From the NCBI RefSeq assembly GCF_003367705.1, contig NZ_CP031425.1:992001-1056000 (forward strand): a DNA stretch of 64,000 nt, in the 5' to 3' direction. Both the position numbers and the translations under genes were made by a program. This DNA is from Microbacterium foliorum. GTDB taxonomy: Bacteria; Actinomycetota; Actinomycetes; Actinomycetales; Microbacteriaceae. Of the stretch, positions 47,935 to 55,807 are shown piece by piece. The notes under the pieces were generated by a model. The model was not told the DNA's origin and did not search any database. It saw only the letters and a program-made list of their open reading frames with translations. Each line of letters begins with the position of its first letter. Position 1 is the first letter of the stretch.

Positions 47935-47969
47935 TTGCACAATTTTTGTTCGTAAGGTCTACTAACAAA
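47935..47969 (+). promoter_or_regulatory. Promoter and ROK-type operator of the regulator gene
   Basis: TTGCAC (47935-47940), 17-bp spacer, TCTACT (47958-47963), start codon 7 nt later. Over the -10 region lies a 25-bp inverted repeat with 10-bp arms, TTTGTTCGTA and TACTAACAAA (9 of 10 positions complementary), around AGGTC. The A/T-rich arms stand out from this GC-rich genome and fit autorepression by the encoded ROK protein. Confidence 0.65.
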
Positions 47970-47970
47970 C

Positions 47971-49158
47971 ATGTCCGTATCGGATGCCACGCCTCCATCG
48001 ACGTCACCAGACTACGTCGGTGCGAGCCTCCACGCCTTCGGCCCTGGGCGCCATCTGCGCTCGCGGGCGAAGGTGCTCCCGGAGCACGCGAGGGGGCACA
48101 ATCGCGCGCTCGTCCTGCAGACCCTGTACCACTCGGGAGCGATGAGCCGAGCGGACCTCTCGCGCGAGACCGGGCTGACCCGGGTCACCATCTCCGACCT
48201 GGTCGCCGAGTTCATCGCCGACGGCATCGTCATCGAGATGGGCGTGCGGGAGACCGTGGGTCCCGGCAAGCCGCCGATCCTCATCGACATCGATCGCGTC
48301 GGGCATCAGATCATCGGGATCGACCTCTCAGGGCCCCACGCGTTCGTCGGTGCGCTGCTGAGCCTCGACGGCGACATCCTGGAACGTCGTGAGGTGCCGC
48401 GGCCCGAGAGCGCAGACGGCGACGCCGCCTACGCCGCCACACTGCAGCTCGCCAGGGCGCTCGCCGAGACCGCCACCCACCCCATTCTCGGCGTCGGCAT
48501 CGGCACCCCCGGGGTCGTGAGACCGGACGGGGTGGTGCTCAGCTCGCCCAACCTGGGATGGAGCGATCTTCCGCTCGAGGGCAAGCTCGGCATCGACCTC
48601 GGCCTGCCCGTACTGGTGCGCAACGATGCCAACGCGGCCGTGCTCGCCGAGTACACGTTCGGCGAGGCGAAGGCCGACTTCATGCTGATCAAGATCGGTC
48701 GCGGCGTCGGCGCCGGCGTGATCACCGGCAGCCAGCCGCTGCTGGGCAGCCGCTTCGCAGCGGGCGAGATCGGGCATGTCGTGGTCGGCACCGACGGTGG
48801 TCCGCGGTGCGCATGCGGCAAAGACGGATGCCTCGAGGCCTGGCTCAGCGAGACGAGGCTGCGCCCGGCGATCGACGCCGAGCCGCAGTCGAGAGACGAG
48901 ATCCTGCGCGATGCGGGAACGCGCATGGGCATCGCGATCGCTCCGATCGTCGCCGCGCTCGACCTCTCAGAGGTCGTGCTCTCCGGCCCCGACGACCTCC
49001 TCGACGGCGTGCTGATCGACGCCGCGGTCGAGACCCTGCACGCGCGCACGCTCGAGGGCGTCTTCGAGGACGCTCTGATCCGCCGCACGGAGCAGAACGA
49101 CATCGTGCTTCGCGGTGCCGCCGTCATGGTGCTCTCCAGCCAGCTGGGTGTCTCGTGA
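47971..49158 (+). CDS. ROK family transcriptional regulator (NagC/Mlc/XylR type)
   Basis: 395 residues. A winged helix-turn-helix at about 45-105 (SRADLSRETGLTRVTISDLVAEFI, in pieces) precedes a ROK kinase-like fold with IGIDLSGPHAFVG, GVGIGTPGVV and the zinc motif CACGKDGCLEAW. It senses a sugar or sugar phosphate and represses target genes. Downstream lie a ROK kinase and nagB, so GlcNAc or GlcNAc-6-phosphate is the probable signal. Its own start is leaderless and covered by a likely operator. Confidence 0.92.
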   Translation: MSVSDATPPSTSPDYVGASLHAFGPGRHLRSRAKVLPEHARGHNRALVLQTLYHSGAMSRADLSRETGLTRVTISDLVAEFIADGIVIEMGVRETVGPGKPPILIDIDRVGHQIIGIDLSGPHAFVGALLSLDGDILERREVPRPESADGDAAYAATLQLARALAETATHPILGVGIGTPGVVRPDGVVLSSPNLGWSDLPLEGKLGIDLGLPVLVRNDANAAVLAEYTFGEAKADFMLIKIGRGVGAGVITGSQPLLGSRFAAGEIGHVVVGTDGGPRCACGKDGCLEAWLSETRLRPAIDAEPQSRDEILRDAGTRMGIAIAPIVAALDLSEVVLSGPDDLLDGVLIDAAVETLHARTLEGVFEDALIRRTEQNDIVLRGAAVMVLSSQLGVS

Positions 49159-49198
49159 GCGGCGCCGGCGACGCCACCATGCGCAGGAGCGCCATCCG

Positions 49199-50164
49199 AT
49201 GACGGAGGCGATCGACGTCGACCTCGCGGGTCGGCGTCTTCGAGTGGGCCTGGATGTCGGCGGGACGAAGATCGACGCGGTGGCGGTGACTCCCGAGGGA
49301 GACGTCGTCGCACGTCTGCGCCGGCCGACCGGGTGGGGCGCAGAGGCGGTGGTCGACACCATCGCCTCGACGGTGACCGCGCTCGCCGGGGAAGCCGGCA
49401 TCGACGCTGCCGCGGTCTCGTCGGTGGGCATCGGGATCCCCGGTCTCGTCGACGTCACCACCGGACGTGTCCTGCACGCCGTGAACCTCGGCGTGGAGTC
49501 GCTCGATCTCGCCGACCGCGTCGCCGACCGCCTGCGGGTGCCGGTGCACGTCGAGAACGACGTGAAGGCCGCCGCGCTGGGGGCTGCCGCGATGCGCGAG
49601 ATCGACGGGTCGATGGCCTTCCTGAACCTCGGCACCGGTGTCGCGGCGGGCATCGTGGTCGACGGCGTGATCTGGCGCGGCTCGCGGGGGACCGCCGGCG
49701 AGGTCGGTCACCTCTCCGTCGACCCGAACGGACGGCTCTGCAGCTGCGGCCAGCGCGGATGCATCGAGACTCTGTGCGGCGGCGGGGCACTGGCGCGCGC
49801 CTGGGCGGTTCCCGGCGCATTGCCCGTGCTCGACATCCTGGACGCGGCGGAACGCGGAGATGTCGGAGCGCGCGCGCTGCGCGCGGACCTGTTCAACGGC
49901 GCGGCCGCAGCCGTGCGGGCGCTCGTGCTCTCGGCCGACGTGGAGCGGGTGATCATCGGGGGCGGGCTCACCGCGCTCGGCGACCGGCTCCTGTCAGGCA
50001 TCCGCACGGCCCTGCAGGCCGGAGCGGAGGCGTCATCGTTCATGCGCTCCCTGCATCTGGACGACAGGATCGAACTGCTTCCCGCGGGTTCTCCCGCGGC
50101 CGCCTTCGGCGCTGCGCTCGTCGGTGCCGCCACCCCTCTCAAGGAGATCGTGACCCATGGCTGA
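49199..50164 (+). CDS. ROK family sugar kinase, probably N-acetylglucosamine kinase
   Basis: 321 residues. GLDVGGTKIDAVAVT binds ATP phosphate, GIGIPGLVDVTTG and VENDVKAAALGA include the catalytic Asp (END), and CSCGQRGCIETLCGGG binds zinc. The fold also covers glucokinases, but overlap with nagB by 8 nt and the neighbouring hexosaminidase favour GlcNAc or GlcN as substrate (inference). AGGAG lies 9 nt upstream of ATG 49199. Confidence 0.87.
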   Translation: MTEAIDVDLAGRRLRVGLDVGGTKIDAVAVTPEGDVVARLRRPTGWGAEAVVDTIASTVTALAGEAGIDAAAVSSVGIGIPGLVDVTTGRVLHAVNLGVESLDLADRVADRLRVPVHVENDVKAAALGAAAMREIDGSMAFLNLGTGVAAGIVVDGVIWRGSRGTAGEVGHLSVDPNGRLCSCGQRGCIETLCGGGALARAWAVPGALPVLDILDAAERGDVGARALRADLFNGAAAAVRALVLSADVERVIIGGGLTALGDRLLSGIRTALQAGAEASSFMRSLHLDDRIELLPAGSPAAAFGAALVGAATPLKEIVTHG

Positions 50165-50936
50165 AGTCGTCATCGTCGAGAACGCCGAGGCTGCAGGCGC
50201 GCTCGTCGCCGCCGAGATCGTCGGACTCATCGACGCGCGTCCCGACGCCGTGCTCGGACTCGCGACGGGATCCACCCCGCTGCCCGTCTACCAGGCGCTG
50301 CGCACGCGCCTCGCCGGCCGCGACGTCTCCCGGGTCCGTGGCTTCGCCCTCGATGAATACGTCGGACTCGATCCCGCGCATCCCGAGAGCTATCGGTCGG
50401 TGATCACCCGCGATGTCGTGGAGCCCCTCGGACTCGATCCGCGTCGAATCCACGTGCCCGACGGCGCCCAGGAGACCATCCGGCACGCCGGGTCGGACTA
50501 CGAGGCGGCCATCGATGCCGCGGGCGGTGTCGACCTGCAGATCCTCGGGATCGGCACCGACGGACACATCGGCTTCAATGAACCCGGCTCGTCGTTCGCG
50601 TCACGGACCCGCGTGAAGACGCTGACCGCGCAGACGCGCGAAGACAACGCGCGCTTCTTCGACTCCATCGACGACGTGCCCATGCACTGCATCACGCAGG
50701 GTCTCGGCACGATCCTGCGCGCACGACACCTGGTGCTCCTCGCCTTCGGCGAGGGCAAGGCGCAGGCCGTGGCCGACGCTGTCGAGGGGCCTCTCTCGGC
50801 CATCCTCCCCGGCTCGGCGATCCAGCTGCATCCGCACGCCACCGTCGTGGTCGACGAGGCCGCGGCCTCGCGTCTCGCGCTCTCGGACTACTACCGCTAC
50901 ACCTTCGCGAACAAGCCGAGCTGGCAGGGCATCTGA
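50157..50936 (+). CDS. nagB: Glucosamine-6-phosphate deaminase
   Basis: 259 residues. Converts glucosamine-6-phosphate to fructose-6-phosphate and ammonia. LGLATGSTPLPVYQAL binds the phosphate, FALDEYVGLDPAHPESY carries the catalytic Asp, and GIGTDGHIGFNEPGSSF holds the active-site Asp-His region. AAGGAG precedes the start. NagA, the preceding pathway step, is not here but at 55.8 kb. Confidence 0.95.
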   Translation: MAEVVIVENAEAAGALVAAEIVGLIDARPDAVLGLATGSTPLPVYQALRTRLAGRDVSRVRGFALDEYVGLDPAHPESYRSVITRDVVEPLGLDPRRIHVPDGAQETIRHAGSDYEAAIDAAGGVDLQILGIGTDGHIGFNEPGSSFASRTRVKTLTAQTREDNARFFDSIDDVPMHCITQGLGTILRARHLVLLAFGEGKAQAVADAVEGPLSAILPGSAIQLHPHATVVVDEAAASRLALSDYYRYTFANKPSWQGI

Positions 50937-50948
50937 CCCGTCGAGGGC

Positions 50949-51356
50949 TCAGCCCCCGGCAGCCGGCCACGCGAGCGGCAGCAGATGCTCGGTGCTCAGG
51001 GGTGCGAGCGGCAGGGACTCGGCGTCGGCCGGGGTGATCCAGCGGAGCTCGGCGAGCTCGGCCTGCACGACGACATCGGCGATCGGTGCGGTGACGGCGA
51101 ACGCATCCGCGATCACCCGATGACCCGGCTCGTTGGCAGCCTCCGACACGAAGATGCCGAGGGGGGAGAGGTCGGCCTCGACGAGCTCGATCCCGAGTTC
51201 CTCGTGCAGCTCGCGGATCAGGGTCTGCGCGGGGGTCTCGCCGGGCTCCGGCTTGCCACCCGGCTGCATGAAGCGGGTCGTGCCGTGCTTGCGGACGACG
51301 AGCACCCGTCCGGCGTCGTCGACGATCACCGCGGCGCTGACCCTGATGTCAGGCAC
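50949..51356 (-). CDS. NUDIX hydrolase
   Basis: 135 residues. The Nudix box reads GGKPEPGETPAQTLIRELHEELGI (G-x5-E-x7-R-E-x2-E-E-x-G-I in full, residues about 34-57; written here in family notation). FMQPGGKPEPGE immediately precedes it. It hydrolyses a nucleoside diphosphate linked to some group; substrate not predictable. Start GTG 51356 lies inside the last codons of the FAD-dehydrogenase gene, so translation is coupled, with AAGGTG upstream. Confidence 0.88.
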   Translation of the reverse strand: MPDIRVSAAVIVDDAGRVLVVRKHGTTRFMQPGGKPEPGETPAQTLIRELHEELGIELVEADLSPLGIFVSEAANEPGHRVIADAFAVTAPIADVVVQAELAELRWITPADAESLPLAPLSTEHLLPLAWPAAGG

Positions 51357-52713
51357 GAGGGGTGAACACCTTGCCGGGGTTGAGGATACCGAGGGGGTCG
51401 AACACCTGCGTGATGCGGCGCTGCAGCTCCCACTGGTCATCGCCGAGCTCGTCGGCGAGCCACCGGCTCTTCAGCGTCCCGATGCCGTGTTCTCCGGTGA
51501 GGGTGCCGCCGAGTGCGATGGCCGCACGGAACAGCTCGTCGGCCGCGGCCCACACCTCCGCCGGGGGCTCGGCGCCCTCGAAGATGAAGTTCGGGTGCAG
51601 GTTGCCGTCTCCCGCGTGGGCCACGGTCGGGATCGCCATGCCGTACTTCTGCTCGATGCGCGCGATCTCGTCGAACATCGCCGGCATCGCGCTGCGGGGC
51701 ACGGAGACATCCTCGATGAGGGTCGTGCCGAGGGCGGACATCGCGGGATGCATGGCACGTCGTATCGCCAGCAGCTTCTCGCCCTCTTCGCGGTCGTGCG
51801 AGACGAGTGTCACGCCGTCGTGCGACTCGAGGATCGCGGCGATCGTCGTCGCCTCGACCACGGATGCGGGTCCGTCGGTCTGAATCGTCAGCTGGGCGCT
51901 GCCCGCGGCCGGCAGGGGCAGATCGAGCAGCGCGGCGACCGCGGCGAGGCTCCCGGCATCCATCAGCTCCATGATCGCCGGCTGGATGCCGGAGGCGGTG
52001 ACGGCGGCAGAGGCCGCGGCCGCGGAGCGCACGTCGGGGAAGGTCGCCGTCACGGTGCACGTGATGCCTTCGACCAGGCGGCGGAGCTTCAGCGTCGCTC
52101 CGACGACGACACCGAGGGTGCCCTCGGATCCGATCACGAGGGAGGTCAGATCGAGACCGGTGACGCCCTTCACGCTGCGGTGACCGAGGTGCAGCAGTCG
52201 ACCGTCGGCGAGCACGAGATCGAGCCCGAGCACGGCGTCGCGCACGACGCCGTATTTGGCGCAGAGCAGGCCGCCCGCGCCGGTGGCGATGTTTCCACCG
52301 ACGGTCGAGATCGCACGGCTCGCGGGGTCCGGGGCCCACCACAGCCCGTGCTCGGCGAGGGCGTCGTTGAGATCGGCGTTGAGTATGCCGGGCTCGACCA
52401 CTGCCAGCAGGTCGTCTGCGCGGATCTCGTGGATCGCGGTCATCCGTCGGGTGGACAGCACGATCTCGCCGTCGCCGCCGTTGGCGGCACCGGCCAGTCC
52501 GGTGCCCGCGCCACGGACGACGACCGGAGTGCGGGTCGCGGTGGCGATGCGCAGAACGGCCTGGACGTGCGCGACGGTCTCGGCATGGACGACCGCGAGC
52601 GGGGTGCCGGGGGAGGCGTGGCCTGAATGATCCGCACGGGCCTGGTCGAGGACCACAGGATCCGTGTCGACGAGGATTCCGAGCTCGGCGGTGAGCTGTT
52701 CGACGACGCTCAT
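51349..52713 (-). CDS. FAD-linked oxidase, D-lactate/glycolate dehydrogenase type (GlcD family)
   Basis: 454 residues. The VAO-type FAD domain shows VVVRGAGTGLAGAANGGDGE, WAPDPASRAISTVGGNIATGAGG and VIGSEGTLGVV. The C-terminal cap ends with IPTVAHAGDGNLHPNF and GTLTGEHGIGTLKSRWL, typical of GlcD/DLD enzymes. It oxidises a D-2-hydroxy acid such as D-lactate to the keto acid. Because MurNAc carries a D-lactyl ether, D-lactate from wall recycling is a possible substrate given the neighbours (inference only). ATGA overlap with the YrdB gene upstream. Confidence 0.9.
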   Translation of the reverse strand: MSVVEQLTAELGILVDTDPVVLDQARADHSGHASPGTPLAVVHAETVAHVQAVLRIATATRTPVVVRGAGTGLAGAANGGDGEIVLSTRRMTAIHEIRADDLLAVVEPGILNADLNDALAEHGLWWAPDPASRAISTVGGNIATGAGGLLCAKYGVVRDAVLGLDLVLADGRLLHLGHRSVKGVTGLDLTSLVIGSEGTLGVVVGATLKLRRLVEGITCTVTATFPDVRSAAAASAAVTASGIQPAIMELMDAGSLAAVAALLDLPLPAAGSAQLTIQTDGPASVVEATTIAAILESHDGVTLVSHDREEGEKLLAIRRAMHPAMSALGTTLIEDVSVPRSAMPAMFDEIARIEQKYGMAIPTVAHAGDGNLHPNFIFEGAEPPAEVWAAADELFRAAIALGGTLTGEHGIGTLKSRWLADELGDDQWELQRRITQVFDPLGILNPGKVFTPRA

Positions 52714-53081
52714 GCGATGCGGCGCCTGCCGCTCACGAGCCCCGCGCCGATGGCGACGATCGCGAACGCGATGCCGACGACCGGCTGGTCCATCAGCCAC
52801 CAGGCGATGGTCACGCCGACGTAGATGAGCAGCTCGACGGCGGCGCGGAGGAACGGATGCAGACGCAGCATGGGGCGCGGCGACAGGAACAGCGCCCAGA
52901 CCAGCAGGACCACGAGCGGAGCGCCGATGCCGAGGACGACGTTCCACGGCAGCGGCCAGGTGGCGAAGCCCCACAGAGCGAGCGTGCCGACGGAGACGAC
53001 CAGGACGATCGAGCGAACGATGTCGAGAGGGGTGATGTTCGGGCGGTCCACGCCGGGCACGGAGACGGAATCCTGAGGCAT
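52710..53081 (-). CDS. YrdB family (DUF2568) small membrane protein
   Basis: 123 residues, four hydrophobic segments (about 20-40, 48-66, 78-98 and 101-118). LGIGAPLVVLLVWALFLSPRP is the characteristic central block. Function unknown. It begins the three-gene set YrdB-like, FAD dehydrogenase, Nudix, all with overlapping start/stop codons. Confidence 0.78.
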   Translation of the reverse strand: MPQDSVSVPGVDRPNITPLDIVRSIVLVVSVGTLALWGFATWPLPWNVVLGIGAPLVVLLVWALFLSPRPMLRLHPFLRAAVELLIYVGVTIAWWLMDQPVVGIAFAIVAIGAGLVSGRRRIA

Positions 53082-53110
53082 GGCCCCAGTCTATTCGCCG
53101 CCGAAGAGCC

Positions 53111-55378
53111 TCAGAGCGCGGGGACGCCTCCGTCCGCGGTGGCGTCCCCGGTGTCGGGGATCGGCTCGGTGACGGGCTCCGGGGTGGTCGTATCCTTCGG
53201 CGTCGTGTCGGTCGGCGCGGGGTCTGTAGCGGTGCCGGGTTCCGTGTCTCCCGTCGGTTCTGTGTCTCCCGTCGGTTTCGTCTCTGTGTCTGTGTCTGTG
53301 TCTGTGTCTGTGTCGGTGTTCGGCTCCCCGGCGCCGGTTTCAGTGCCAGCGTCGGGCCCCTCGGCGCCCGTTTCAGCGCCAGTGCTAGTGCCTGTTCCAG
53401 TGCCGGTGACGGGCGCCTGGGTGCCGGTGCCATCGGTGGCGGGCTGCTCGGTGTCAGGGTCGGTCGCGAGCAAGCACGCGAAGGCGAACAGCGGATACTC
53501 GCGGGGGTCGACACCCTGGTAGAGGTCGGAGAGCTCGTAGAGGTCCCACAGCGTCGTGCGGACGGCCGTGCCCGTCTCCGTCCCGGTGGTGTAGAAGAAG
53601 TCGACGGTCGCGTTGTAGCAGAGCTGTGACAGCGTCGGACGAAGGTCGATGACGCCGTAGCCGAGATCGGCCTCGCCGGCCTCGAGCACGGTGGACCCGC
53701 TGCCTCCGGTGCTTCGGTTCAGGAGTGCATCGACGGTGGAACCCGGCGCTCCGGTGAGCGATACGAAGAAGTGGGTGACCATGTCATCGTCGAGGGAGAC
53801 CTCCACGCCGGACACCGCTGGAGTGCCCGCGGGCAACTGCGGGCCGGGGTTCTCCGGGCCGGGGTTCTCCGGTTCGGTCGGGTTCTCCGGGTTGGTCGGG
53901 TTCTCGGGGTTGGTCGGGTTCTCCGGGTTGGTCGGGTTCTCCGGATTGGTCGGGTTCTCCGGGTTCGTCGGAGGCTCCGGGTCGGTGGGATCCTCGGGGC
54001 CGGTCGGGTCCTCGGGATCCGTGGGCGGTTGCGGATCCGTGGGCGGATCGGGATCGACCGTCGGCGGAGTGACCACCGGGGGCTCAGGGTGCTCGGGTGC
54101 CGCGGGCGTCTCGGGAGTCGTGTTCTCACCGGGATCGGGCGTCACCGGCGCTTCGACCGGCGGCGTCTCGGGTGCTTCCTCTTCTTCGACGAGCAGCGTG
54201 CGGTCCTCGGCCATCGCGTCGTCGGGGCCGACATCGGCGCTGATGGACGAGTCGCCGTCGCCCGCGTAGGGCAACGACGCCGTCGGGTTCGCTCCGGTGA
54301 GACCCGGGATGATCGTCGCTGCGACGACGACGCCGGCGACGACCAGGGCCGCTGAGGCCGCACCGACCAGGGCGCCCACCCCGCTGAGCAGTCCTCCACT
54401 GGTCGCCGCGCCCGTGGATCCGCCGGATGCCGCGCCCGTGGCGCCTGCATGCCCCGCGCCACCCGCATTGCCTGCGCCTGCTCCGGCAGCGGCAGCGCCA
54501 CCCGCGGTGACGACCACGGCGCCTTCGGTGACCGTCGACGGCATGGCCGCCAACGCGACGATGGGCGTGCCGGCGCCCTGGAGCGTCGCGAGGTAGCCGG
54601 CCGACCCTGCGATGCCGAGCACGAGCGGCAGGAGCACGAGCGCGAGGCGCTTCGACACATCCTTCGCCTCGGCGGCGACGATCATGCACCGTGCGCACTC
54701 GTCGAGGTGCAGCTCGAGGCGTTTGCGGTCGCGGGTGCTCAGGTTGCCTCGCGAGTAGGCGCCCAGGTGCTCGATGGTCCACTGGCAGTCCGAGCCCGCC
54801 GCGGCGCTGCGCAGGTGGGCCTGGATCCAGGCCTCGCGGAGTCCTTCGCGCGCGCGGAACGCGAGCTGTGAGACGGCTCCTGCCTTCATGCCGAGAATAG
54901 CCGCGGCCTCTTGCGGCTTCATCTGCTCGATCTCGGTGTACCAGAGCACCTCCTGCCAGCGGGAGGGGAGGCTGCGGAAGGCCTGGGCCGTCAGGCTGCG
55001 GTCGAGAGCATCATTGGCGGCCTGGTCGGTGCTGTCGGGATCGGCCACCGCATCGAGTTCGTCGATCGCATGGTCACGACGTGCACGCCCCCACGCGGCC
55101 GCGGTGTTGCGGATGCTGGTGAAGAGGTAGGCGCGGAAGGAGCCGTTGGGCCCGCCGCCTTTGATGATGGCCTGGTAGATGCGGGTGTAGGACTCCTGCA
55201 CGAGGTCGTCGGGATCGATCGATGAGGTGATCGATCGTGCGACGGACATCCCCGAGGGATAGTGGCGTCGCCAGAGCTCGGCGAAAGCCTGTGCGTCGCC
55301 CGAGCGCGTGCGCAGCACGAGATCGGCGTCGGCGATCGCCTCGTCGTGCGAAGTGTTGTCCTGATCCATGTCATCCAT
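53111..55378 (-). CDS. ECF sigma factor fused to a zinc anti-sigma domain, membrane segment and repetitive Pro/Thr-rich C-terminus
   Basis: 755 residues. Sigma region 2 (about 15-100: AFAELWRRHYPSGMSVARSI, DPDDLVQESYTRIYQAI) and region 4 (about 130-190: FRSLPSRWQEVLWYTEIEQM, PQEAAAILGMKAGAVSQLAF) are intact. Next is a ZAS-type zinc motif with exact spacing C198-x25-H224-x3-C228-x2-C231. A membrane segment (about 246-266), an Ala/Gly-rich stretch, another hydrophobic run (about 330-360), tandem PTNPEN repeats (about 470-505), a small domain and a Thr/Asp/Glu-rich tail follow. Such an architecture resembles actinobacterial ECF groups with C-terminal extensions (ECF52/53). The sigma factor is probably held at the membrane by its own domain. 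Start ambiguous among three close ATGs (55378, 55374 out of frame, 55369). Confidence 0.85.
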   Translation of the reverse strand: MDDMDQDNTSHDEAIADADLVLRTRSGDAQAFAELWRRHYPSGMSVARSITSSIDPDDLVQESYTRIYQAIIKGGGPNGSFRAYLFTSIRNTAAAWGRARRDHAIDELDAVADPDSTDQAANDALDRSLTAQAFRSLPSRWQEVLWYTEIEQMKPQEAAAILGMKAGAVSQLAFRAREGLREAWIQAHLRSAAAGSDCQWTIEHLGAYSRGNLSTRDRKRLELHLDECARCMIVAAEAKDVSKRLALVLLPLVLGIAGSAGYLATLQGAGTPIVALAAMPSTVTEGAVVVTAGGAAAAGAGAGNAGGAGHAGATGAASGGSTGAATSGGLLSGVGALVGAASAALVVAGVVVAATIIPGLTGANPTASLPYAGDGDSSISADVGPDDAMAEDRTLLVEEEEAPETPPVEAPVTPDPGENTTPETPAAPEHPEPPVVTPPTVDPDPPTDPQPPTDPEDPTGPEDPTDPEPPTNPENPTNPENPTNPENPTNPENPTNPENPTEPENPGPENPGPQLPAGTPAVSGVEVSLDDDMVTHFFVSLTGAPGSTVDALLNRSTGGSGSTVLEAGEADLGYGVIDLRPTLSQLCYNATVDFFYTTGTETGTAVRTTLWDLYELSDLYQGVDPREYPLFAFACLLATDPDTEQPATDGTGTQAPVTGTGTGTSTGAETGAEGPDAGTETGAGEPNTDTDTDTDTDTETKPTGDTEPTGDTEPGTATDPAPTDTTPKDTTTPEPVTEPIPDTGDATADGGVPAL
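53281..53318. repeat. Hexanucleotide tandem repeat (TGTGTC) inside the sigma-fusion gene
   Basis: About five to six TGTGTC units, read on the coding strand as alternating Thr-Asp. The unit is a multiple of three, so copy changes alter tail length without shifting frame. Confidence 0.75.
53871..53969. repeat. 18-bp tandem repeat encoding PTNPEN units
   Basis: Five to six near-identical units of GGTTGGTCGGGTTCTCCG (plus strand), translated on the minus strand as PTNPEN. Copies differ by few silent changes, which suggests recent expansion. They form a rigid Pro-rich spacer in the C-terminal part. Confidence 0.85.
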
Positions 55379-55414
55379 CTGTCGTGGAGCACGTGAAGTC
55401 GTCCCCACATGAAG

Positions 55415-55446
55415 AGACGCGTGAACCCCGTTTTCATCACGCGTCT
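55415..55446. promoter_or_regulatory. Perfect 10-bp inverted repeat upstream of the sigma-fusion gene
   Basis: AGACGCGTGA and TCACGCGTCT with a 12-bp A/T-richer centre, about 40-70 bp before the start codon. It could be an operator or part of the promoter read by the sigma factor itself. Confidence 0.45.
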
Positions 55447-55752
55447 TCTCCATTCTCTCGCCAAACCCCGGGCATGTCACCCCAAGGGTGAAAAAAGATC
55501 GTGCGGCGGCCCGCGAAACAAAAACCCTGGTGGCAGTCAAGAAAGGTCGAAGGATGACACTGGCTGCGAAAAAAATCTGGGAACTCGCGTAATGAATCGT
55601 GGCGGTCGTCGTCTCATCACTGAGAGAAGCCAAGGAGCTCCACCGGGGGGCGGAGCTCAGGCATCGACGCAGGGGGATATGCGTCGATATGGCGGGCCGG
55701 ACACCTCGGGGGAGGAGTTCCCGGCCCGCCGACTCGCGAAGAGGGGACATGA

Positions 55753-55784
55753 CGGGGCCGCCGATCTGGGGATAGGCGGCCCCG
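55753..55784 (-). terminator. Terminator of the GH20-nagA operon
   Basis: CGGGGCCGCC/GGCGGCCCCG, 10-bp perfect stem with a 12-nt loop, 24 bp beyond the nagA stop. Two more hairpins follow within 100 bp and may act as back-up terminators. Confidence 0.65.
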
Positions 55785-55807
55785 CACCCTTCCGGCCTCG
55801 CTCCGGG

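Larger units (their letters stand above)
55379..55807 (-). other. 429-bp non-coding interval with four inverted repeats
   Basis: No convincing gene. It contains AGACGCGTGA/TCACGCGTCT (55415-55446, 12-nt loop), TCACCC-caa-GGGTGA (55477-55491), ATCGACGCA/TGCGTCGAT (55663-55688), GGCGGGCCGG/CCGGCCCGCC (55691-55730) and a nagA terminator at 55753-55784. The stretch 55480-55600 has unusual A runs (AAAAAA, AAAAAAA). It lies between nagA and the sigma-fusion gene, both on the minus strand, so it holds the sigma gene's promoter. A small RNA cannot be excluded. Confidence 0.6.

Noticed and set aside
53281..53318. Phase-variable on/off switch at the TGTGTC tract
   Set aside because: The unit is 6 bp, so gain or loss of copies keeps the reading frame.
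55477..55497. TCACCC-caa-GGGTGA followed by A6 as a terminator
   Set aside because: On the minus strand, where the neighbouring genes are read, the T tract would precede the hairpin. On the plus strand no gene feeds into it.
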